Assembly: GCF_002272745.1 (NCBI RefSeq)
Contig: NZ_NPBD01000002.1
Span: 496,001 to 560,000, forward strand
Direction: 5' to 3'
Length of the DNA: 64,000 bases
From: Terribacillus saccharophilus
GTDB taxonomy: Bacteria; Bacillota; Bacilli; Bacillales; Amphibacillaceae
Positions 28,284 through 38,357 of the stretch are shown one piece after another. The notes beneath the pieces were generated by a model. The model was not told the DNA's origin, did no database searches, and saw nothing but the letters and a program-made list of their open reading frames with translations. Position 1 is the first letter of the stretch, and the number at the start of each line of letters is the position of its first letter. Both the position numbers and the translations under genes were made by a program.

Positions 28284-29003
28284 TCAGTCCCTGACCGCCG
28301 GCTTTTCTCCCATATGCATAGCTGCTACGCCGCCTGTATATGTCTTAATCTTCACATTCGTCAGTCCCGCTTGCTGGAAAAGCCCGCGAAGCTCCTTCTT
28401 GCCTGGGAAATCCTTTGCAGACTCCTGCAGCCAGCTGTATTCATCATAACTTTTCGCCAGAAGCTTACCTAATACTGGCATGATTCGTTTGAAATAAAAA
28501 TAATATACTTGTTTGAAACCGAACATTGTCGGCTGTGATGTTTCCAGGCAAACCACTTTGCCACCAGGCTTGACGACTCGATACATCTCCTTCAGTACTT
28601 GGAGATAATCAGGAACATTTCGCAGGCCAAAGCCGATGGTCACGAAATCAAAAGAATTATCCTCAAACGGCAGCTCCATCGCATTTCCCCAAGTGAACGA
28701 TAACTGCTCAATTGACTTTTCCGTGTTTTTCTTTTCTGCTACTGAAAGCATATTCTTACTGAAATCAAGACCTGTTACTTGCCCTTTCGGACCAACAGCC
28801 TTAGCAAGAGAAAAAGACCAGTCACCAGTTCCGCAGCATACATCTAATGCTGAATCTCCTGGCTGTACCTGCATTTTCTTCATCACACTCCGTCTCCAAG
28901 CACGGTGACGCCTGAAGGAAATGACAGAGTTCATAAAATCATAGCGATCGTATATCTTTTCGAAAACGTGATGTACACGCTGTTCTTTCGTTTCTTGTGC
29001 CAT
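28284..29003 (-). CDS. menG: Demethylmenaquinone methyltransferase
   Basis: This SAM-dependent methyltransferase does the last step of menaquinone synthesis (UbiE/MenH family). The 239-aa protein has the [13 protein letters not shown] loop, [13 protein letters not shown], and a C-terminal [12 protein letters not shown]. It follows hepS by 2 nt, linking side-chain synthesis and ring methylation in one transcript. Confidence 0.97.
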   Translation of the reverse strand: MAQETKEQRVHHVFEKIYDRYDFMNSVISFRRHRAWRRSVMKKMQVQPGDSALDVCCGTGDWSFSLAKAVGPKGQVTGLDFSKNMLSVAEKKNTEKSIEQLSFTWGNAMELPFEDNSFDFVTIGFGLRNVPDYLQVLKEMYRVVKPGGKVVCLETSQPTMFGFKQVYYFYFKRIMPVLGKLLAKSYDEYSWLQESAKDFPGKKELRGLFQQAGLTNVKIKTYTGGVAAMHMGEKPAVRD

Positions 29004-29005
29004 AA

Positions 29006-29788
29006 TTACCCTTCTTCCAGAAATAACTCTTCCTGCCGATTCCCCTGAAGCAGCAGCTTACGGGATAGCTTTGCAAAAGCTGGCGGCAGTGTATCCAGCC
29101 CTGCTAGAAGCCTGCGTTTAGCAGCTTCTATCTCCTGTTGTATCACTTGCATCACAGTTAGTCCGCTCTTTTCCATTTCGATGATTGAAGCAAGCTTCAC
29201 GAGAAGGGAAGTTTGCTTCCCTTCTCTTACTTCCTGCTGCAGTCTGCTTATCAAGCAATAGTCATCCAGCGGTTCAAGTCTTGCTGTATCAATAAAACGG
29301 GAAGCTGCTGTTCGGAACAAGCAGCCCTCCAGCTGTCCAAGCTTTTTGAAAAATGCTTCGGACGTTGTCGCATCATAATGGAGTGACATCTTCTGTTCAT
29401 TGATTTCTTTGATACTGGTAGCTAATAAAGCCACCATATCAATCTCTTCCAACCCAGCAAGTATCTGATAATACAGCGCACTGTAATAAGTACCGGCTAA
29501 AACAGTCAGCTGTCGGTTCTTCCGTTCATCAGCTGTCTCGTTGGTTTTGGTAGTAACAATCACTTTATCGTGCGTATCCAGCGCCATCTGGATCAGCATA
29601 ATGGTGATCGTATAGTCTGTCTGCTGCTTATCGGGCAGGTTCGTTTGACCAAATAGCGTCTGCAATAGCAGCAGTTTATTCTCGTCCAAGAATGGCGCTT
29701 CCGTATTCTTGTCCAGATAATCCTGCTGCATGCGCTTCTCTATTTTATTTCGTAGTGTGTGTAGCTCTTCCGTGGATGCATAGGACAA
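29006..29788 (-). CDS. hepS: Heptaprenyl diphosphate synthase component I
   Basis: The small non-catalytic subunit that pairs with HepT. The predicted 260-aa protein has the [27 protein letters not shown] and [14 protein letters not shown] stretches of the family. The frame is open 31 codons further upstream, but that part overlaps the promoter -10 box; a TTG at 29788 has AGGTGAT 4 nt upstream, matching the 16S tail over seven bases, and gives a length close to B. subtilis HepS. A GTG at 29797 is the alternative. mtrAB, which precede hepS in B. subtilis, are absent. Confidence 0.88.
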   Translation of the reverse strand: MSYASTEELHTLRNKIEKRMQQDYLDKNTEAPFLDENKLLLLQTLFGQTNLPDKQQTDYTITIMLIQMALDTHDKVIVTTKTNETADERKNRQLTVLAGTYYSALYYQILAGLEEIDMVALLATSIKEINEQKMSLHYDATTSEAFFKKLGQLEGCLFRTAASRFIDTARLEPLDDYCLISRLQQEVREGKQTSLLVKLASIIEMEKSGLTVMQVIQQEIEAAKRRLLAGLDTLPPAFAKLSRKLLLQGNRQEELFLEEG

Positions 29789-29834
29789 AACAATCACCTG
29801 CGCCCTTTTTCGTATTTCAAACTGTATAAAAAGT

Positions 29835-29843
29835 ATTATAACA
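29835..29843 (-). promoter_or_regulatory. Extended -10 promoter for hepS-menG-hepT
   Basis: The minus strand reads TGTTATAAT, a perfect -10 with an extended TGn element, and no good -35. It lies about 45 nt upstream of the chosen hepS start. Confidence 0.6.
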
Positions 29844-29887
29844 TAGCATGTCCTAATTCGTCTTGTATGCAAGCTTGTCAAATAAAA

Positions 29888-29920
29888 ATGAGGGACACCT
29901 GGTATTCAGGCATCCCTCAT
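29888..29920 (-). terminator. Intrinsic terminator after hbs
   Basis: A 14-bp stem with two G-U pairs is followed on the minus strand by TTTTTATTT. It ends the hbs transcript ahead of the hepS promoter. Confidence 0.85.
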
Positions 29921-29936
29921 TCTAGCCCATATGTAA

Positions 29937-30209
29937 TTACTTCACGTTATCCTTAAGGGCCTTGCCGGCTTTAAACGCTGGCACTTTGCTCGCTGGGATT
30001 TCGATTTCATTCCCAGTCTGCGGGTTACGGCCTTTACGTGCAGCACGCTCGCGTACTTCGAAGTTACCGAAACCGATCAATTGTACTTTGTCACCTTGTT
30101 TAAGAGAATCCATGATTGAATCGAAAACCGCGTCAACAGCTTTCGTAGCATCCTTTTTAGAAAGATCGCTTTTCTCAGCAACAGTATTGATAAGATCTGT
30201 TTTGTTCAT
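29937..30209 (-). CDS. hbs: HU DNA-binding protein
   Basis: The 90-aa nucleoid protein begins [20 protein letters not shown] and contains [21 protein letters not shown], the DNA-gripping beta arm with its proline. Length is exactly that of Bacillaceae HU. A strong GGGAGGTG leader and two promoters fit very high expression. Confidence 0.98.
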   Translation of the reverse strand: MNKTDLINTVAEKSDLSKKDATKAVDAVFDSIMDSLKQGDKVQLIGFGNFEVRERAARKGRNPQTGNEIEIPASKVPAFKAGKALKDNVK

Positions 30210-30270
30210 AGTTACACCTCCCTGACATTACCTTGAACAGTAAGACAATAGCATTTGCTATCATTTGTTC

Positions 30271-30299
30271 ACCATAAAGATAGGTTTTATACCTATCAA
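30271..30299 (-). promoter_or_regulatory. hbs promoter, proximal
   Basis: On the minus strand TTGATA (30294-30299), a 17-nt spacer and TATGGT (30271-30276) lie about 65 nt before hbs. The spacer holds a 7-bp inverted repeat GATAGGT/ACCTATC (30279-30297) that overlaps the -35. Confidence 0.6.
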
Positions 30300-30327
30300 T
30301 ACCGCTCATGTTGCGATATCAACGCTT

Positions 30328-30356
30328 ATAATATACGACTTAGCGGCATAATTCAA
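30328..30356 (-). promoter_or_regulatory. hbs promoter, distal
   Basis: On the minus strand TTGAAT (30351-30356), a 17-nt spacer and TATTAT (30328-30333). Two tandem hbs promoters are also known in B. subtilis. Confidence 0.6.
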
Positions 30357-30419
30357 CACAAAACGCCAGAAATCCTTAAATTTATCGCATTTCAGCATAA
30401 TATTTGACAAAAAAAATAA

Positions 30420-30437
30420 AGCGGCTCATTTGCCGCT
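30420..30437 (-). terminator. Intrinsic terminator after spoIVA
   Basis: A 6-bp stem AGCGGC/GCCGCT overlaps the spoIVA stop and is followed on the minus strand by TTATTTTTTTTG. Confidence 0.75.
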
Positions 30438-31915
30438 CATAGAATGATCGCTATTAACCCGCCCGATCCTTCGTTGATGATTCTTTCCAGAGTTTCTTTC
30501 AATTTATATCTGGCATTTTCCGGCATCAAGCTAATCTTACCTTGAATACCTTCTCTGACTATGCTATTTAGGGAGCGACCAAAGATGTCTGAATCCCAGA
30601 TAGAAAGCGGATCTTCCTCGAAGTCCTGCATCAAGTATCGAACCAGCTCTTCACTTTGCTTCTCCGTGCCGATGATTGGTGCAAATTCGGAATGGACATC
30701 TACTTTAATCATGTGGATACTTGGCGCGACAGCCTTCAGCCGAACGCCGAAGCGTGAGCCTTGACGAATGATTTCAGGTTCATCCAAAGCCATATCCTGA
30801 AGACTTGGTGCTGCAATGCCATAGCCTGTCTGTTTTACCATATGCAGTGCATCGGATACTTGATCATATTCGCGTTTCGCATGAGAGAAATCCTGCATCA
30901 GCTGCAAAAGATGATCTTTACCGCGAATCTCTTCGCCGACAATCTCTTTCAGCACTTGATCATACAAAGCATCTGGAGCATGTAAATCTATCTCTGCTAC
31001 TCCTTCGCCAAGTTCCATTCCAGCAAGATTTGCTCTTTCGATATAATCATATTCATCAAAGTATCCCACAACACGATCAACATCACGAAGGCGTTTGATA
31101 TCTTTGACCGTTTCCTGGATGGCTACCTGGTAATTTGAACGAAGCCAATGGTCTTCCTTAAGCACCATTACCCAGCTCGGTAAGTTGACGTTTACTTCCA
31201 GGACCGGGAATTCATACAGCGACTCCCGCAGCACGTTATAAACATCAAGTTCCGTCATGCTTTCAACACTCATCGCGAGTACTGGGATATCATATTTTTC
31301 ACTCAATTCCTGACGAAGCAGCTCGGTGTTTTGATTATGCGGTGTTACTGAATTGATCACCATGATAAATGGCTTGCCAACTTCCTTCAGCTCAGATACA
31401 ACACGCTCTTCCGGCTCCACATAGTCGGTGCGCGGAATTTCACCGATTGAACCGTCCGTCGTCACGACGACACCAATGGTGCTGTGCTCTTGAATCACTT
31501 TACGAGTTCCAATCTCGGCAGCATCATGGAATGGAATAGGTTCCTCATACCACGGTGTGTTGATCATGCGAGGTCCATTCTCGTCTTCAAAACCTTTCGC
31601 ACCTGCCACTGTATATCCTACACAATCGACGACCCGGACACTTACTTCCAGACCTTCGTCCACTTTAAGGGAGACAGCGTTGTTCGGAACGAATTTCGGT
31701 TCTGTCGTCATGATTGTCCGGCCTGCTGCACTTTGCGGCAATTCATCCTGGGCACGGGCCCGTTCTGCTTCATCCTCCATGTTAGGCAGGACAACCAATT
31801 CCATGAATTTCTTGATAAAAGTCGATTTCCCAGTTCGGACGGCTCCTACCACCCCAAGGTAGATATCGCCGTTTGTCCGTTTCGAGATATCTTTAAAAAT
31901 ATCTACTCTTTCCAA
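30437..31915 (-). CDS. spoIVA: Spore coat morphogenetic ATPase SpoIVA
   Basis: SpoIVA polymerises on the forespore surface with ATP hydrolysis and forms the base layer of the coat. The 492-aa protein matches the B. subtilis length exactly. It has the Walker A GAVRTGKSTFIKKF near the N-terminus, DCVGYTV as Walker B region, NSVTPHNQN, and the conserved C-terminal NEGSGGLIAIIL. The start codon is TTG with GGGAGGGG upstream, also TTG in B. subtilis. It has a sigma-E type promoter. Confidence 0.98.
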   Translation of the reverse strand: MERVDIFKDISKRTNGDIYLGVVGAVRTGKSTFIKKFMELVVLPNMEDEAERARAQDELPQSAAGRTIMTTEPKFVPNNAVSLKVDEGLEVSVRVVDCVGYTVAGAKGFEDENGPRMINTPWYEEPIPFHDAAEIGTRKVIQEHSTIGVVVTTDGSIGEIPRTDYVEPEERVVSELKEVGKPFIMVINSVTPHNQNTELLRQELSEKYDIPVLAMSVESMTELDVYNVLRESLYEFPVLEVNVNLPSWVMVLKEDHWLRSNYQVAIQETVKDIKRLRDVDRVVGYFDEYDYIERANLAGMELGEGVAEIDLHAPDALYDQVLKEIVGEEIRGKDHLLQLMQDFSHAKREYDQVSDALHMVKQTGYGIAAPSLQDMALDEPEIIRQGSRFGVRLKAVAPSIHMIKVDVHSEFAPIIGTEKQSEELVRYLMQDFEEDPLSIWDSDIFGRSLNSIVREGIQGKISLMPENARYKLKETLERIINEGSGGLIAIIL

Positions 31916-31972
31916 AAGATCCCCTCCCGATCTACTTTCGATGCATGGACAGTCTTAGCTACATACACTAGC

Positions 31973-32002
31973 AGTTTATGATGTTGTCCTATCCAAATAT
32001 GC
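31973..32002 (-). promoter_or_regulatory. Candidate sigma-E promoter of spoIVA
   Basis: On the minus strand GCATATT (31996-32002), a 15-nt spacer and CATAAACT (31973-31980) fit the mother-cell sigma-E consensus. The start point would lie about 50 nt before the TTG start codon. spoIVA is a known sigma-E gene. Confidence 0.6.
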
Positions 32003-32122
32003 TAGAAATAATGGTTTCCTTGCCTGCTGGCATCAAAGGGCGGTTTTGCAGGAAAGGACGAACAGCATATTGCCCTCTGCGGATAATCTATGCACTGCAT
32101 TCAGGGTTCATGCCAATAAAAA
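32003..32122. other. Intergenic remainder between spoIVA promoter and the SpoVIF-like gene terminator
   Basis: The 336-nt spacer 31916-32251 holds the spoIVA promoter at one end and a terminator at the other. In the 120 nt between I see only a 45-codon plus-strand frame without a ribosome site, and no repeat or RNA structure that I can support. B. subtilis has yphE and yphF in this interval; neither is here. Confidence 0.5.
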
Positions 32123-32146
32123 AAGAAGAAGCAGACGCTTCTTCTT
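32123..32146 (-). terminator. Intrinsic terminator after the SpoVIF-like gene
   Basis: A 10-bp perfect stem (AAGAAGAAGC, loop AGAC) with TTTTTTT following on the minus strand, about 105 nt past the stop codon of the upstream gene. Confidence 0.8.
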
Positions 32147-32251
32147 GAAATAGACTAAATATACCCAAGCAACCTAGAAAAATATGCTGGTGCGAGTTAG
32201 TTTATGCGTAAAGGGCAAGGGATGGTAAGTTGTTCTGCCCAATTGTCACAG

Positions 32252-32518
32252 TTAGTTTTTGAATAATTTGCTAAGTGTGTTCATATCAGCTGGCATATTG
32301 TTGCCAATGATCGCTTTGACTATTTTATCTTCTTTCGCCTGGGTGAGCGGCTTGCCTGCCATTGCAGCCAATTGCTTTACCAAACCACGCACTGTTGCTT
32401 CGTCTTGAAAGTTAGCACTTTTAACAGAATTGGCCACCTTGTAGATATCATCAGCATTCACATTTGATTTTTTCTGAATCTGATCAATCAAGTTCTTTTG
32501 AAAGTCTGCCACGTTCAT
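32252..32518 (-). CDS. SpoVIF-like sporulation protein
   Basis: An 88-aa soluble protein resembling stage VI sporulation protein F (YjcC), a late coat-assembly factor. The stretch KPLTQAKEDKIVKAIIGNNM and the ending NTLSKLFKN fit the family. It has a GGAGG-like leader. It lies between gpsA and spoIVA, a position where such genes are found in several Bacillaceae. Family assignment is from recall of the pattern. Confidence 0.75.
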   Translation of the reverse strand: MNVADFQKNLIDQIQKKSNVNADDIYKVANSVKSANFQDEATVRGLVKQLAAMAGKPLTQAKEDKIVKAIIGNNMPADMNTLSKLFKN

Positions 32519-32569
32519 TCCTCCTTGCAGATTAGCTACGAAACAGTATATGCAAGGAGAGAAAAAATG

Positions 32570-33607
32570 TTAGCGGGCATTTAGAACATCTTGAAGATCA
32601 TCCATTTCATGCTTCGGCAAACGTGTCATAAGCTGATCAACGATATCCTTCGCTTTCGCACCATGGAAGAGAACCTGATTGATTCCCTTAGTGATAGGCA
32701 TATCGACTTCAGCTTTGTCAGCAAGCTCAGCAACTGCTTCCGTTGTTCGAACACCTTCTACAGCCATACCCATCTTAGCGAGTGCTTCATCCAATGTCAT
32801 GCCTTTACCGAGCATATTACCAGTGCGCCAGTTACGGCTATGGACACTCGTACATGTCACAATAAGATCTCCCATACCGGATAAACCAATGAACGTGAGC
32901 GGATTTGCCCCAAGTTTCGTTCCAAGGCGCGCGATTTCAGCAAGTCCTCTTGTAATCAATGCCGCTTTTGCATTATCCCCATAACCTAGTCCATCAGAAA
33001 TACCTGCTCCAAGTGCAATGATATTCTTCAAGGAACCGCCAAGTTCCACGCCGACCATATCTGTGATGGTGTAAACACGGAAATTTTCATTCATGAACAG
33101 CTCTTGCACCTTCTTAGCTTCTTCCATTTCGACAGAAGAGGCACTAAGAGTCGTCGGCTGTCTTTTCGCTACTTCCTCTGCATGACTCGGACCAGACAAA
33201 ACGACGACTGGACGATGTGTAACATGCTCAAGTTCTTCCTCGATCATCTGGGAGACACGTTTACTTGTTTTTGGCTCTATTCCCTTTGTAGCATGCGCGA
33301 TAACCGCTTCAGCAGGAATGTGTCCAGCAAGCTTCGCCGCTACTTCTCGAGTTGCTTTTGCAGGTACGACGAGGATGACAGCAGCCGCATCACGTACAGC
33401 CTCTTCTATATCTGCATAAGCAGTAATAGCCTCAGGAAGTGTGACTCCAGGCAGGTATTTCTCATTCTGGTGCTTCTCGTTAATTTCAGCAACCTGATTC
33501 GGATTATGAGACCAGAGTCTCACATCATGTCCATTGTCCGCCAAAACCATGGCTAGGGCGGTTCCCCAGCTGCCGGCACCGAGTACTGCTGCTATCTGTT
33601 GTGTCAT
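32570..33607 (-). CDS. gpsA: NAD(P)-dependent glycerol-3-phosphate dehydrogenase
   Basis: Makes sn-glycerol 3-phosphate from dihydroxyacetone phosphate for phospholipids and teichoic acids. The 345-aa protein has the VLGAGSWGTALA Rossmann loop, GVELGGSLKNIIALGAGI with the catalytic lysine, and GLSGMGDLIVTC. It lies 21 nt after der. Confidence 0.97.
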   Translation of the reverse strand: MTQQIAAVLGAGSWGTALAMVLADNGHDVRLWSHNPNQVAEINEKHQNEKYLPGVTLPEAITAYADIEEAVRDAAAVILVVPAKATREVAAKLAGHIPAEAVIAHATKGIEPKTSKRVSQMIEEELEHVTHRPVVVLSGPSHAEEVAKRQPTTLSASSVEMEEAKKVQELFMNENFRVYTITDMVGVELGGSLKNIIALGAGISDGLGYGDNAKAALITRGLAEIARLGTKLGANPLTFIGLSGMGDLIVTCTSVHSRNWRTGNMLGKGMTLDEALAKMGMAVEGVRTTEAVAELADKAEVDMPITKGINQVLFHGAKAKDIVDQLMTRLPKHEMDDLQDVLNAR

Positions 33608-33628
33608 ATAAATCCTCCTCGTCCCTGT

Positions 33629-34939
33629 TTATGATCTTCTTCTAGGGAAAATCTTTATTGGTGTACCGGTGAATCCAAATGCTTCTCTGATTCTGTTCTC
33701 CAAGAAACGAACATAAGAGAAATGCATCAGTTCCGGATCATTGACGAATACAGCAAAAGCTGGCGGCTTGACTGCCACTTGAGTAGCATAAAGCACTTTT
33801 AGACGCTGGCCTTTAAATGTCGGAGCTGGATTCATTGCCAAGGCATCCATGATGACATCATTCAATACGTTTGTCTGGATACGTTTCGCGTGGTTTTCAC
33901 TTGCCGTCAAAATTGCAGGCATTAGTGTGTGAATTCGCTTTTTCGTCTTGGCAGATAAAAAGACGATCGGTGCATAATCCAGGTAAAGGAAATGCGCCCG
34001 AATTTCATCTTCGAATTCTTTCATCTTCTTCTCATCTGATTCGACCGTATCCCATTTATTGACGACGATTACAACCGCCCTGCCTGCCTCATGGGCATAA
34101 CCAGCGATTTTTTTATCTTGCTCGATGATACCTTCTTCTGCATTGATCAGCACAAGGACGACATCAGATCGCTCAATCGCTTTCAATGCCCGAAGGATAC
34201 TGTATCTTTCGGTCGTTTCATATACTTTTCCGCGTTTACGCATACCAGCGGTATCGATGATAACAAAATCATGACCTTCTCTAGTGAAAGATGAATCGAC
34301 TGCATCACGCGTCGTTCCTGCAACATCACTTACGATTACACGCTCTTGATTAAGCAGCGCATTAACAAGTGAGGATTTTCCGACATTCGGTCTTCCGATC
34401 AAGCTGAAATGAATTGTCTCTTCATCTTCCTGCATCTCAGCACGCTCAGGGAAATGCTGGACAGCTGCGTCAAGCAAATCACCTAGACCTAAACCATGTG
34501 TACCAGAGATCGGGAATGGTTCTCCAAACCCTAGGCTGTAAAATTCATAAATCTGATCTCGCATTTCTGGGTTGTCCACTTTATTGACAGCCAATACGAC
34601 TGGCTTATTGGAACGGAATAGAATTTTAGCTACTTCTTCGTCCGCCCCTGTGATACCCTCGCGTCCGTTCACCATGAAAATGATGACATCTGCTTCCGCA
34701 ATGGCAAGTTCTGCCTGTTCGCGGATTTCCACTAGAAATGGTGCATCTCCGATTTCGATACCGCCGGTGTCAATTATGTTAAACGGCTGGTTCAGCCATT
34801 CAGCTTCCGTATAGATTCTGTCACGTGTCACACCAGGTGTATCTTCCACAATGGAGATCCTTTCCCCGGCAAGACGGTTGAATATGGTTGATTTTCCTAC
34901 GTTTGGTCTGCCTACAATGGCAACTACTGATTTCCTCAT
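33629..34939 (-). CDS. der: Ribosome-assembly GTPase Der
   Basis: Der (EngA) has two GTPase domains and acts in 50S subunit maturation. In the 436-aa protein, G1 motifs are [14 protein letters not shown] (residue 9) and [14 protein letters not shown] (about residue 183), with NKVD and NKWD as the matching G4 motifs. The C-terminal KH-like domain ends in [11 protein letters not shown]. The yphA-der-gpsA order is as in B. subtilis. Confidence 0.97.
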   Translation of the reverse strand: MRKSVVAIVGRPNVGKSTIFNRLAGERISIVEDTPGVTRDRIYTEAEWLNQPFNIIDTGGIEIGDAPFLVEIREQAELAIAEADVIIFMVNGREGITGADEEVAKILFRSNKPVVLAVNKVDNPEMRDQIYEFYSLGFGEPFPISGTHGLGLGDLLDAAVQHFPERAEMQEDEETIHFSLIGRPNVGKSSLVNALLNQERVIVSDVAGTTRDAVDSSFTREGHDFVIIDTAGMRKRGKVYETTERYSILRALKAIERSDVVLVLINAEEGIIEQDKKIAGYAHEAGRAVVIVVNKWDTVESDEKKMKEFEDEIRAHFLYLDYAPIVFLSAKTKKRIHTLMPAILTASENHAKRIQTNVLNDVIMDALAMNPAPTFKGQRLKVLYATQVAVKPPAFAVFVNDPELMHFSYVRFLENRIREAFGFTGTPIKIFPRRRS

Positions 34940-35044
34940 GAAAGGAACATCCTTTCCTACTTTCCTTTATGTGCTGGTTCTTCTGTTGCAACCTAACTGT
35001 TTTATTCTAGCAAAAGCATCATAGGGACACAATATTTTTCGACA

Positions 35045-35632
35045 TCATGTTCGTCCAGGGGTCCATTTTGACTTATTTCGCAGATACTTTCTAAGCATGC
35101 TGAGCAGCTTTGCCGAGATTAATAACAGCAGTACTATTCCCATTACATCCATAGCTTTGAAGCTGCCGGCATCTTGCTGAAGACCATAAATATCTAATAA
35201 TAAAAGATAAACCACTTCCCCGATGGAAAAACCTAGGCAAATAATGCCAATCTGCAAATGGAAATTCCGAGTCAGATACATGACAAGAGCAAATAATGTC
35301 AACGAGAACAGAAGAACACGCGGAATAAGCAGTGCGACTGGATTTGTCAGCTCCCAAAGCAACATTCCCGCATAAGCTATTCCTAAGCAAATGCTTCCAA
35401 ATGTTCCGCGTCCCACTCTCTTACTGGCAAAAATAAATAGGAAGCCAATAACAGCAAGCAGAAAAACAGTAGCAAAAATCCGATGGCCGGCAAAATTAAC
35501 GGAAAAACCAGATAATGAGATAGTAAGCAGTATGGCAAATGCAAAAAGTATCCGTGCCAATGAATGACGCATGAAAAATGTTACCAAGATCCAGCTGATC
35601 CACGTAGCCCAAAAAAAGTAGAATCCATCCAT
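35045..35632 (-). CDS. yphA: YphA-type membrane protein
   Basis: A 195-aa protein with about six hydrophobic helices and a basic C-terminal tail (LRKYLRNKSKW). Its place between rpsA and der and its size match YphA of B. subtilis, which has been linked to sporulation. No enzyme motif is seen. AAAGGAGG is 7 nt before the ATG at 35632. Confidence 0.75.
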   Translation of the reverse strand: MDGFYFFWATWISWILVTFFMRHSLARILFAFAILLTISLSGFSVNFAGHRIFATVFLLAVIGFLFIFASKRVGRGTFGSICLGIAYAGMLLWELTNPVALLIPRVLLFSLTLFALVMYLTRNFHLQIGIICLGFSIGEVVYLLLLDIYGLQQDAGSFKAMDVMGIVLLLLISAKLLSMLRKYLRNKSKWTPGRT

Positions 35633-35700
35633 TTTCACTCCTCCTTTTATCTGCATTATGACAAGTGAGGAGTGAAACTATACACGGAGGACAAAAAAAA

Positions 35701-35731
35701 GACCAAGGCTGTCCTTAGGACAGCCTTGGTC
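35701..35731 (-). terminator. Intrinsic terminator after rpsA
   Basis: A 14-bp perfect stem (GACCAAGGCTGTCC, 3-nt loop) followed by eight T on the minus strand, one of the strongest in the window. Confidence 0.92.
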
Positions 35732-35740
35732 TTTTAATTT

Positions 35741-36886
35741 TTATTGCTTGTACTTATTCAATTTGTCACCGAGAATATCTCCAAGCTGGAAGCCGGAATG
35801 CTCTTCTTCTTTTTCATATTCCTTGATGACAGCATCATTTTCATCTTGTTCTAATTCCTTGATGCTCAAACTCATGCGTTTTTCGCTTTCGTTAACTTCA
35901 AGAACCTTCACTTGCACTGTTTGACCAGGCTCAAGCACTTCCTGCGGCGTACCGATGTGACGGTTAGCGATTTGGGAAATGTGTACAAGGCCTTCAACAC
36001 CAGGAAATACTTCAACGAATGCTCCGAAGCTCACTAAGCGCTTCACTTCGCCTTCTAGTACATCCCCTGCTTGTGCACGGTCACTGATGTTCTCCCATGG
36101 TCCAGGGAGTGTCTCTTTCAGGGATAGACTGATGCGCTCGTTTTCTTTGTCGACACTAAGTACTTTGACTTTGATCTCTTGACCTTCTGTCACGACATCA
36201 GATGCTTTTTCCACATGCTCATGTGAAAGCTGAGAAATGTGTACAAGGCCGTCGATTCCGCCGCCGATGCTGACGAAGACACCAAAGTCAGTCAAACGCT
36301 GTACAGTACCGTCAATTACCTGACCTGCTTCTAAACTGTCAAGCACTTCCTGCTTCTTGGAAGCTTCCTCTTCCTCGGCTACTGCGCGGTGAGAAAGGAT
36401 GACGCGGTTTTGTTCACGGTCAAGCTCGACTACTTTAAGCGTAAGCGGTTTGCCTTTGTATCCTTCAAACTCTTCAACAAAATATGTTTCTACGAGTGAA
36501 GCAGGTATGAAACCGCGAAGGCCCACATCTACAACAAGACCGCCTTTAACGACTTCCTTGACTTCTGCTTCGAAGATTTCTCCGGATTCGAATTTCGCTT
36601 CCAGGTCATCCCAGGCAAGCTCAGCAGTAACTGCACGCTTGGATAGAACGACTTCTTCGTCATCTACTTTTTTCACTTTTAGTGTCAATTCTTCACCTTC
36701 ACTCACTGCATCAGCAGCGCGTTCAACATGAAGACTAGATAATTCGCTGATCGGCAGGATACCTTCCACTTTGTAGCCAATGTCTACCAAAGCTTGTTTA
36801 TCTTCCACTTTCACCACTTTACCGGTTACAGTATCGCCTACAGACAATTCCTTGAAATCCGTAGCTTGCTCATTCATTTCATCCAT
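35741..36886 (-). CDS. rpsA: S1-domain RNA-binding protein (S1 homologue)
   Basis: The 381-aa protein contains four S1 OB-fold repeats (starting about residues 15, 100, 185 and 270), seen from repeated patterns such as LTDFGVFVSIGGGIDGLVHIS and LVSFGAFVEVFPGVEGLVHIS when split. This is the short Firmicutes form (YpfD). It lacks the two N-terminal ribosome-docking repeats of the E. coli protein, so its ribosomal role is uncertain. The ATG at 36886 follows AAGGAGG. Confidence 0.92.
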   Translation of the reverse strand: MDEMNEQATDFKELSVGDTVTGKVVKVEDKQALVDIGYKVEGILPISELSSLHVERAADAVSEGEELTLKVKKVDDEEVVLSKRAVTAELAWDDLEAKFESGEIFEAEVKEVVKGGLVVDVGLRGFIPASLVETYFVEEFEGYKGKPLTLKVVELDREQNRVILSHRAVAEEEEASKKQEVLDSLEAGQVIDGTVQRLTDFGVFVSIGGGIDGLVHISQLSHEHVEKASDVVTEGQEIKVKVLSVDKENERISLSLKETLPGPWENISDRAQAGDVLEGEVKRLVSFGAFVEVFPGVEGLVHISQIANRHIGTPQEVLEPGQTVQVKVLEVNESEKRMSLSIKELEQDENDAVIKEYEKEEEHSGFQLGDILGDKLNKYKQ

Positions 36887-36994
36887 CAAAGAGACCTCCT
36901 TCAGTTTACGAGACAAAACATAAGTAAAAAAACATAGAAATGTCCTTTTTTCTAACTTCTAACATTTGAAGATATTTGTCAAGTGATAGGGCAT

Positions 36995-37579
36995 CTATCC
37001 GACATGCTTGTTTATTAGAAGTTGAATCTCATCCATGATCACCTGTGATACTTCTTTGGCTGGTGCTTTACGCTCTTTCAGCTCTTCCATATCAATCGGT
37101 GGTCCATAGATGACTTTCAATGCTTTTACCCCTTTATAGGATCCGATAATCGCACAAGGAACAACTTTTGCTTCCGAGCGCATGGCAAAGAAACCTATTC
37201 CAGGAAGCGGACTGCCGAGTTTTCCGTCCTTACTTCTTGTTCCTTCTGGAAACAGCCCCATCGTCTTGCCTTCAGCCAGAATATCCAAACCTACACGCAG
37301 CGCTCCCCGATCCTGCATACCGCGTTTTACCGGAAATACATTAAGATTTTTCATGAGCCACCCAAGTGGCTTGGGTTTAAAAAGCTCACTTTTCCCCATG
37401 AAGGCTATATCACGTGGACATGTAATACCCAAGACAGGTGGGTCAAAATTGGAAATATGATTGGAACAGACCAAAACCGGTCCTTCCTTAGGAACATGTT
37501 CCTTGCCATACACTTTTATACGGAACATCGGGTAAAAAGCGGCACTGAGGATCATTTTACCTATGGTATATAATGACAT
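36995..37579 (-). CDS. plsC: 1-acyl-sn-glycerol-3-phosphate acyltransferase
   Basis: Makes phosphatidic acid by acylating lysophosphatidate at the membrane. The 194-aa protein has the catalytic NHISNFDPP (H-X4-D) near residue 39 and the substrate motif FPEGTRSKDG near 115. It has one N-terminal hydrophobic segment. It starts 12 nt after cmk, in one transcription unit with it. Confidence 0.95.
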   Translation of the reverse strand: MSLYTIGKMILSAAFYPMFRIKVYGKEHVPKEGPVLVCSNHISNFDPPVLGITCPRDIAFMGKSELFKPKPLGWLMKNLNVFPVKRGMQDRGALRVGLDILAEGKTMGLFPEGTRSKDGKLGSPLPGIGFFAMRSEAKVVPCAIIGSYKGVKALKVIYGPPIDMEELKERKAPAKEVSQVIMDEIQLLINKHVG

Positions 37580-37591
37580 AATCCCTACTCC

Positions 37592-38272
37592 TTATCTTCC
37601 GAGAGCCTCGTGTACGGCTTTGAGAATTTTTTCTACAACACCATCAATCGATAGTGAAGTTGTATCGATTTCAACAGCGTCTGCCGCTTTTACTAACGGA
37701 GACGCTTCCCTTTCGGAGTCGAGCTTGTCACGTAGACGTATTTCCTCTTTCAGCTGCTCCAGATCCGCCTCGAACCCTTTGGAGATATTTTCTTTATAAC
37801 GGCGCTCTGCACGTTCCTGGACAGAAGCGATCATAAAAATCTTCACTTCAGCATCAGGAAGGACTCGAGTCCCAATATCACGGCCATCCATGACAATTCC
37901 ATTATCAGCTGCAAGTCTCTGCTGACGTTTTACCATTTCTTCTCGTACCAGCGCATGCTTAGCGACAATGGACACATTATTTGTTACTTCATTTGTGCGA
38001 ATAGCTTCGGTTACATCCTTACTGTTTACAAGCACTTTTTGACCGTCTTCATGCTGCACCAAGACAATATCTATACCTTGCAGCAAGGAAAGTAAAGCTT
38101 CCTCGGATTCCAAATCGGCTCCAGCTTCGAGTGCAGTAAGTGTAAGCGCTCGATACATAGCGCCAGTATCCACGTAGACGAATTGTAATTTCTTGGCTAC
38201 TAGTTTGGATACCGTACTTTTACCTGCAGCAGCAGGTCCATCAATTGCGATAGCGATAGTTTTCGAATTCAT
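37592..38272 (-). CDS. cmk: Cytidylate kinase
   Basis: Phosphorylates CMP and dCMP. The 226-aa P-loop enzyme has [11 protein letters not shown] at residues 9-19, [27 protein letters not shown], and the lid region [14 protein letters not shown]. Length is standard. It lies between ypfA and plsC. Confidence 0.97.
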   Translation of the reverse strand: MNSKTIAIAIDGPAAAGKSTVSKLVAKKLQFVYVDTGAMYRALTLTALEAGADLESEEALLSLLQGIDIVLVQHEDGQKVLVNSKDVTEAIRTNEVTNNVSIVAKHALVREEMVKRQQRLAADNGIVMDGRDIGTRVLPDAEVKIFMIASVQERAERRYKENISKGFEADLEQLKEEIRLRDKLDSEREASPLVKAADAVEIDTTSLSIDGVVEKILKAVHEALGR

Positions 38273-38357
38273 TCAATTCAATCCTTTTTCTCTTCATAAT
38301 CTTGGAATAAAACCTAATAAAGCATAACACAGGATAGCGGCTTGGTCTATTTGAAGT

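Noticed and set aside
31962..31969. A perfect sigma-E -10 (CATACACT) on the plus strand next to spoIVA
   Set aside because: No matching -35 at 13-15 nt and no gene downstream on that strand; the minus-strand promoter is a better fit.
32010..32147. A 45-codon plus-strand frame in the spoIVA upstream spacer
   Set aside because: No ribosome-binding site, and its end runs into the terminator of the opposite-strand gene.
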